This document shows, piece after piece, positions 59,749 to 64,000 of a stretch of 64,000 bases of DNA. The DNA comes from Streptomyces smyrnaeus (GTDB lineage Bacteria > Actinomycetota > Actinomycetes > Streptomycetales > Streptomycetaceae): NCBI RefSeq assembly GCF_017676345.1, contig NZ_JAFFZM010000020.1, positions 1-64,000 of the forward strand, in the 5' to 3' direction. The position numbers and the translations under genes are program-made. The notes beneath the pieces were generated by a model. The model saw only the letters and a program-made list of their open reading frames with translations, was not told the DNA's origin and did no database searches. Numbering within the stretch: position 1 is the first letter of the stretch; each line of letters begins with the position of its first letter.

Positions 59749-60396
59749 TCAGCCCCCGGCCGACCCGCTGCTGTTGGCGGCGGCCCGCATGTCCAGCGCC
59801 TTCTTCAACGCGGGACCGGCCACCCCCGCCCGCGCCGTCAGCTCCTTGAGACGACGACGGTGCTGGTGACGTACCCGCCAGTTCAGCTCCGGACACAGTC
59901 GGGCCAGCGCCGCGAAGGAGGCCAGCGCCGCCCGCGCGGGCTCGACCCGCCCCACCGGCTCCGTACCGGTCAGCGTGGCAACGGCCTCCGCCCGCAGCGC
60001 CCCCGGCAACCCCCGATCACGCACGGTGACTCTCTTACGGCGCAGCGTCCTGCGCTCCACCGAGACGACCCCCGCCCCGGCGAGCTGCTCCTCCACGGCG
60101 AGGCAGGTCTCACGGCGCTCCCGCTGCACCAGGCTGCGCCAGCGCCGCGCACGGGAGTGCTCGGCGATGGAGCGGAGCGCGCCGTCGAGCACGGGGTCCC
60201 CGGTGCGGTGGCCTCCGGCCGGCCGGGCCCTGCCCTTGTCGTCCTTGAGGCAGCCCCGCGCCTCCAGCTCCGCCAGGGTGGCAGCTCGGATCGCGTAGCC
60301 CAGCTCGTCACCCCACTTGAGCTGGTCCTTTTCCACGTCGCAGGCGAGCAGATAGAGCCGCGCCGGCAAGCTGTTGGTGCCTGTACCCCGTTCCAT
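59749..60396 (-). CDS. GPP34 family phosphoprotein (Golgi phosphoprotein 3-like)
   Basis: The 215-residue protein has the GPP34/GOLPH3 layout: LPARLYLLACDVEKDQLKWGDELGYAIRAATLAELEARGCLKDDKGRARP, where eukaryotic members bind phosphoinositides and membranes, and VEEQLAGAGVVSVERRTLRRKRVTVRD. Bacterial members are abundant in Streptomyces, and their role is unknown. The start ATG has a GGGGGG just upstream. It heads a probable two-gene unit with the DUF2236 protein. Confidence 0.9.
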   Translation of the reverse strand: MERGTGTNSLPARLYLLACDVEKDQLKWGDELGYAIRAATLAELEARGCLKDDKGRARPAGGHRTGDPVLDGALRSIAEHSRARRWRSLVQRERRETCLAVEEQLAGAGVVSVERRTLRRKRVTVRDRGLPGALRAEAVATLTGTEPVGRVEPARAALASFAALARLCPELNWRVRHQHRRRLKELTARAGVAGPALKKALDMRAAANSSGSAGG

Positions 60397-60533
60397 CCCC
60401 CCATGACAGCACGCTGCCGGAAGCAGCGGAAAGGGCAGGTCAGCCCCATAAGGAAAGACCGAAACCCCGGCCGGGGGGGCGGTGCGGGTGGCGGAGCCCC
60501 CGCCACGCGGGGCGAAGCCCCGCAAAAACAACG

Positions 60534-60575
60534 AAGGCGAGGCGGCCCACGCTTTCCGTGGGCACACCTCGCCTT
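60534..60575 (-). terminator. Terminator of the tmRNA gene
   Basis: AAGGCGAGG/CCTCGCCTT and GCCCACG/CGTGGGC form a two-part stem with a small internal loop, followed on the minus strand by TTGTTTTTG. It begins about 10 bp after the 3' end of the RNA. Confidence 0.85.
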
Positions 60576-60584
60576 TCGCCTTCG

Positions 60585-60953
60585 TGGAGATGGCGGGAAT
60601 CGAACCCGCGTCCAACGAAGTGGAAACAGGGCTTCTCCGAGCGCAGTCCGCTGCGATTTTCTCGGCCCCGGAGATCACGCGGACAAGTCTCCGACGGGCC
60701 CAGTCACTGTGTGATGTCCCGGTAGGTCCCGTGACCGGACCTACGCGGTGAGTTCCCTTAGCTGATGCCAGGAACCGGGGCGGGAACTACCCCGGGCTGA
60801 CACTTCACGCTCGCTGCTCAGGCAGCGAGGGCGAAGGAATCGCGCTTGGTGTTGGCGATTATTTTTTTGCGGCACATGGTTAACGAGATCATTGCCGCGT
60901 TCCTCGGCTCGCTTCCCCTGCTTCGACGTTCGCTGTCGAAACCGATCATCCCC
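60585..60953 (-). ncRNA. ssrA: Transfer-messenger RNA (tmRNA)
   Basis: The RNA rescues stalled ribosomes with SmpB, which is encoded just upstream. The 5' end GGGGATGATCGGTTTCGACA and the 3' end GGGTTCGATTCCCGCCATCTCC form the tRNA-like domain (acceptor GGGGATG/CATCTCC, T-arm GGGTTCGATTCCC). The CCA is not encoded (the DNA reads ACGA). The resume frame encodes the tag ANTKRDSFALAA followed by TGA. Length is about 370 nt. The tag lies at 60818-60856. The 5' end is taken from the acceptor pairing and may be off by a base or two. Confidence 0.95.
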
Positions 60954-61084
60954 GTGTTGAGTTGACAATCTGCACCCGCACCCAAGGAGCGGTGCTGTCA
61001 TGCTGCGACCATGATACGTGACCGGGTCGCACCCATGCCAACCATTTGCGGCCCCGAGCTGTTCCCCCGGTCCTCCCGAAGGGC

Positions 61085-61612
61085 TCAGACGCGGGCGCGC
61101 TGGCGGCGCCGGACCGCCGAAATGGCGCGCTCCGCCTCACGGCGGTCCTGCTTCTCGCGGAGGGTCTGCCGCTTGTCGTACTCCTTCTTACCCCTGGCCA
61201 GGGCGATCTCGACCTTCGCCCGGCCCCGGTAGAAGTAGAGCTGCAGCGGGACCAGGGTGTAACCGGTCTCCTGGAGCTTGCCGGTCAGCTTGTCGATCTC
61301 GGCACGATGGAGCAGCAGCTTCCGCTTACGCCGGGCCGCATGGTTGGTCCAGGTGCCCTGCGCGTACTCGGGGATGTGCACGTTGTGCAGCCACACCTCG
61401 CCGCCGTCGATCTGGGCGAAGCCGTCGACCAGCGAGGCGCGGCCCTGGCGCAGCGACTTGACCTCGGTTCCCGTCAGCGCGATGCCGCACTCGTAGGTGT
61501 CCAGCACGAGGTAGTCGTGCCGCGCCTTCTTGTTCTGCGCGATGAGCTTACGGGCGTCCTTGTCGTCCTTGGCCTTGGACTTGGCCTTGCGTGTCGTCTT
61601 CATCTTCGCCAT
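61085..61612 (-). CDS. smpB: SsrA-binding protein SmpB
   Basis: SmpB binds the tRNA-like domain of tmRNA and brings it to stalled ribosomes. The 175-residue protein has the OB-fold core KLIAQNKKARHDYLVLDTYECGIALTGTEVKSLRQGRASL, VWLHNVHIPEYAQGTW, LLLHRAEIDKL, and the basic C-terminal tail GKKEYDKRQTLREKQDRREAER that enters the mRNA channel. An N-terminal Lys/Ala/Asp-rich extension of about 20 residues precedes the usual start. It lies about 130 bp upstream of ssrA on the same strand and 18 bp after the protease gene. Confidence 0.96.
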   Translation of the reverse strand: MAKMKTTRKAKSKAKDDKDARKLIAQNKKARHDYLVLDTYECGIALTGTEVKSLRQGRASLVDGFAQIDGGEVWLHNVHIPEYAQGTWTNHAARRKRKLLLHRAEIDKLTGKLQETGYTLVPLQLYFYRGRAKVEIALARGKKEYDKRQTLREKQDRREAERAISAVRRRQRARV

Positions 61613-61630
61613 AGCCCGGCCATTCTCCCA

Positions 61631-62983
61631 CTACGACCTGGCTTCCAGGCCACTCAATACTTTCCTGGCCCGCTCCATCGACTCTCCCCTGCTCTTCACC
61701 GAGAGGTCGGGAACGATGCCGCGCCCCTCCACGTCGCGACCCGACGGAGTCGTGTAATGACCCACCGTCAGCTCGGCGACGGAGCCGTCCGACTGGGGCC
61801 GGGGCATCTGCACCGAGCCCTTGCCGAAGGTGCGGGAGCCGACCACGACGGCGCGCCCCCGGTCCTGCAGCGCCCCGGTCAGCATCTCCGCGGCGCTCAT
61901 CGTCCCGCCGTCCACGAGAACGACGAGCGGGCGCCGCTCCACGTCCCCGGGGCCGTCCTCGCCGGCATCGTCGGTGTCGGAGTCGGCGTACAGCGCGTGC
62001 TCGGTGCCGTTGTCGTCGTAGGTGGCGACCAGACCGCCGTCGAGGAAGGCACCGGCCGCCGTGACCGCCTCCTCGACCAGGCCGCCGGAGTTGCCCCGCA
62101 GGTCCAGCAGGACGGGTCCCTCCTCGGGTACCCGCTCGCGGACCGCCCGGCGCACCTGGTCGCCGGAGCCCCGGGTGAAGGAGGCGATCTTGACGCGGGT
62201 GACGCCGTCACCGATCCGGTCGACCCGCACCGACTCGGTCGTCAGCCGCTCCCGGCGCAGCGTGCGGTGGAGGTCGGTGCCCTCGCGGGTGAGGTGGAGC
62301 CGCACCCGGGAGCCGGGCTCGGCGGGGGCGTCCGGGGAATCGGGGTCGGAGCCGCGCAGCAGCGCCACGACGGCCGTCACCGGCTCGCCGGTGACCTCGT
62401 GACCGGCCACGGAGCGCAGCCGGTCCCCGGCGCGGATACCGGCGCGGTCGGCGGGGCTGGCGGGCTGCACCCGGTCCACCTCGACGACGGTGCGGCGCGC
62501 GGTCCGGCCGCCGGTGCCGGCCTTGCGGTCGGTGGCGCTCTCCCGGTCCGCTCCGGTGGCCGCGCCGCCGCCCGGGGACGCCCCCTCGGCGCGGGCCTGG
62601 CGCACGGAGATGCCGACGCCCACGTACGAGCCGTCCAGGGCCTGCCGCAGCCCCTCGTACTCGCGGGCCGAGTACGCGGCGGACCAGCGGTCGCCGCTGC
62701 GGCTGACGACGACATCGGCGTCCGCGCGGTCCCCGTGCTCGCGGGCCTCATCGGAGCCGGCTGCCGCGCCCTTGCCGTCGGCGGGGTGCTGCGGCGGGCC
62801 CTGCGGCCCGCCACGGCCGACACCGTGTGCGGCGCCGCCGGGTGCGGCCGAGCCGAACGCGGCCAGCTCCCCACCGAAGGCCCCGGTCGCCGCGCCGGTC
62901 GCCAGCACGCCGACGAAGACCAATGTCAGGGTCCCGCGCCGCGACCGGCGCGGGCGTGAGTCGAGGAACCACGAGCCTGGCAT
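61631..62983 (-). CDS. S41 family C-terminal processing peptidase (Ctp)
   Basis: The 450-residue exported serine protease has an N-terminal signal-anchor after PRRSRRGTLTLVFVGVLATGAATGAF, a Gly-rich linker, a PDZ domain (VDRVQPASPADRAGIRAGDRLRSVAGHEV), and a tail-specific protease domain with LLDLRGNSGGLVEEAV, catalytic Ser in VDGGTMSAAEMLTGAL (near 361) and catalytic Lys in FGKGSVQ (near 386). It probably trims cell-envelope proteins. The order ftsX - protease - smpB is conserved in Streptomyces. Confidence 0.93.
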   Translation of the reverse strand: MPGSWFLDSRPRRSRRGTLTLVFVGVLATGAATGAFGGELAAFGSAAPGGAAHGVGRGGPQGPPQHPADGKGAAAGSDEAREHGDRADADVVVSRSGDRWSAAYSAREYEGLRQALDGSYVGVGISVRQARAEGASPGGGAATGADRESATDRKAGTGGRTARRTVVEVDRVQPASPADRAGIRAGDRLRSVAGHEVTGEPVTAVVALLRGSDPDSPDAPAEPGSRVRLHLTREGTDLHRTLRRERLTTESVRVDRIGDGVTRVKIASFTRGSGDQVRRAVRERVPEEGPVLLDLRGNSGGLVEEAVTAAGAFLDGGLVATYDDNGTEHALYADSDTDDAGEDGPGDVERRPLVVLVDGGTMSAAEMLTGALQDRGRAVVVGSRTFGKGSVQMPRPQSDGSVAELTVGHYTTPSGRDVEGRGIVPDLSVKSRGESMERARKVLSGLEARS

Positions 62984-63051
62984 GGTCCGGAGTGTAGGCC
63001 AGTGCGGGGCGCCGTACGGGGCGTTGGGCCCACGGCACCCCGCGTCCTGTG

Positions 63052-63957
63052 TCACACCTTCAGGTACTTGCGCAACGTGAAGAAGGCTGCCACGGCCGGC
63101 ATCAGCACTCCCACCGCCACGATCAACGGCAGCACCTTGATCACCGCGTCCCAGCCGACGAAGTTGATCAGGACGATCCGCTGCTGGAGCCAGTTGTTGA
63201 TCAGGAAGTACTTGCCCAGCACCAGCAGCACACAGGCGAACCCGGCGCCGATCAGCCCCGCGATGGCGGCCTCCAGGATGAACGGCATCTGGATGTAGAA
63301 GCTGGAGGCACCGACCAGCCGCATGATCCCGGTCTCCCGGCGCCTGCTGAACGCCGACACCCGCACGGTGTTGACGATCAGCAGCAGGGCGACGACCAGC
63401 ATCAGCGCCATCACACACAGGGCCGCGATGTTCATACCGTTGAGGAGGTTGAAGAGGGGCTCCAGCGTCTTGCGCTGGTCCTGTACCTCCTGCACGCCCT
63501 GCCTGCCGGAGAAGGCGGTCTGCAGGACCTGGTACTTGGTCGGGTCCTTGAGCTTGACCCGGTAGGACTCCTGCATCTGGTCCGGCGTCAGCGAGTCGGC
63601 CAGCGGCGAGTCCTTGAACTGCTCCTTGTAGTGCTTGTAGGCCTCGTCGGCGGACTCGTAGTAGACCTTCTCGACGACGTCGAGCTTGTTGAGGTCGGCC
63701 TTGATCGCGCTCTTCTGCTGCTCGGTCACCGCGCCCTTGGCGCAGCTGGCGCCGGCGTCGTTCTTGTTGCACAGATAGAGGGAGACCTGGACCTTGTCGT
63801 ACCAATACCCCTTCATCGTGCTCACCTGCTCCTGGGCGAGCAGCGATCCGCCCGCGAGCGCGAGCGACAGGGCGACGGAGACGATCACCGCGAAGGTCAT
63901 CGTGAGATTGCGACGGAGACCGACGCCGATCTCCGACAGGACGAACTGGGCGCGCAT
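63052..63957 (-). CDS. ftsX: Cell division protein FtsX
   Basis: FtsX is the membrane partner of the ATPase FtsE and links division to peptidoglycan hydrolases. The 301-residue protein has a first span near the N-terminus (LTMTFAVIVSVALSLALAGGSLL), a large extracellular domain with one Cys pair (LYLCNKNDAGASCAKG), and three C-terminal spans, with the typical cytoplasmic SRRRETGIMRLVGASSFYIQMPF loop. ftsE is expected immediately upstream, beyond the right edge. Length and topology match the family. Confidence 0.95.
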   Translation of the reverse strand: MRAQFVLSEIGVGLRRNLTMTFAVIVSVALSLALAGGSLLAQEQVSTMKGYWYDKVQVSLYLCNKNDAGASCAKGAVTEQQKSAIKADLNKLDVVEKVYYESADEAYKHYKEQFKDSPLADSLTPDQMQESYRVKLKDPTKYQVLQTAFSGRQGVQEVQDQRKTLEPLFNLLNGMNIAALCVMALMLVVALLLIVNTVRVSAFSRRRETGIMRLVGASSFYIQMPFILEAAIAGLIGAGFACVLLVLGKYFLINNWLQQRIVLINFVGWDAVIKVLPLIVAVGVLMPAVAAFFTLRKYLKV

Positions 63958-64000
63958 GGCGTCCCTTCTTCAGTGCTGATGCTGCCTCAGTGCTGGTGCC

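Noticed and set aside
1..64000. CRISPR array
   Set aside because: The tandem repeats seen have 12-24-bp units without unique spacers, and no cas genes are present.
1..64000. Secondary-metabolite gene cluster
   Set aside because: No PKS, NRPS, terpene synthase or RiPP core enzyme is in the window; regulators and efflux genes alone are not enough.

Overview
The window is a piece of a Streptomyces (or very close actinomycete) chromosome. Coding density is high, third positions are overwhelmingly G/C, GTG and TTG starts are common, and many neighbouring genes share ATGA/GTGA/TGATG stop-start overlaps. The order DUF3039 - yqgE - murA - hupA - malic enzyme - cold-shock gene - HelD-like ATPase, and further right ssrA - smpB - S41 protease - ftsX, is the conserved core order I recall from S. 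coelicolor (around SCO2947-SCO2968). This is recalled, not searched.

Layout. (1) 1-6.4 kb: the end of an unidentified gene, then a three-gene molybdenum hydroxylase (xanthine dehydrogenase type) operon whose [2Fe-2S] subunit carries huge low-complexity tails. (2) 6.5-11.5 kb: a chitin/GlcNAc-type module with a cytosolic GH20 hexosaminidase, two CUT1 permeases and a lipoprotein binding protein behind a LacI-like palindrome; no ATPase gene is present. (3) 11.7-13.3 kb: isochorismatase-like hydrolase and GlxA/AraC regulator. (4) 13.4-19.0 kb: an RHS polymorphic toxin with a small partner protein upstream and a candidate immunity gene downstream. (5) 19.2-28.6 kb: DUF1266, an M55 D-aminopeptidase/amino-acid permease pair, a MarR-padC phenolic acid unit with twin operators, a DCC thiol oxidoreductase, an exported protein/lipoprotein pair, DUF3039, and a YqgE with a large insertion. 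(6) 28.9-42.7 kb: murA; a divergent nutrient-scavenging block (sphingomyelinase-like phosphodiesterase + complete ABC importer, opposite a UTRA-GntR regulator + HAD phosphatase); hupA, malic enzyme, csp and HelD-like ATPase. (7) 42.9-48.5 kb: a lower-GC accessory island with a WXG100/DUF6571 cluster, an unexplained 850-bp stretch, and DUF1062. (8) 48.5-60.4 kb: accessory enzymes and regulators, including a DUF2268 metalloprotein, an ATPase/XRE/DUF397 (whiJ-like) unit, DUF7691, KptA, an MFS/PEBP pair, TetR-SDR, LysR-MFS, DUF2236 and GPP34. (9) 60.5-64 kb: tmRNA with a short tag, smpB, S41 protease and ftsX; ftsE should lie just beyond the right edge.

The best candidates for undescribed biology are the RHS toxin tip with its immunity gene, the sphingomyelinase/ABC/GntR/HAD block, which reads as a phosphocholine-type scavenging system, the WXG100/DUF6571/membrane-protein cluster, and the molybdenum-enzyme iron-sulfur subunit embedded in prion-like GYDQ repeats. 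All functional calls rest on reading the translated sequences and recalled family knowledge; no database search was run.
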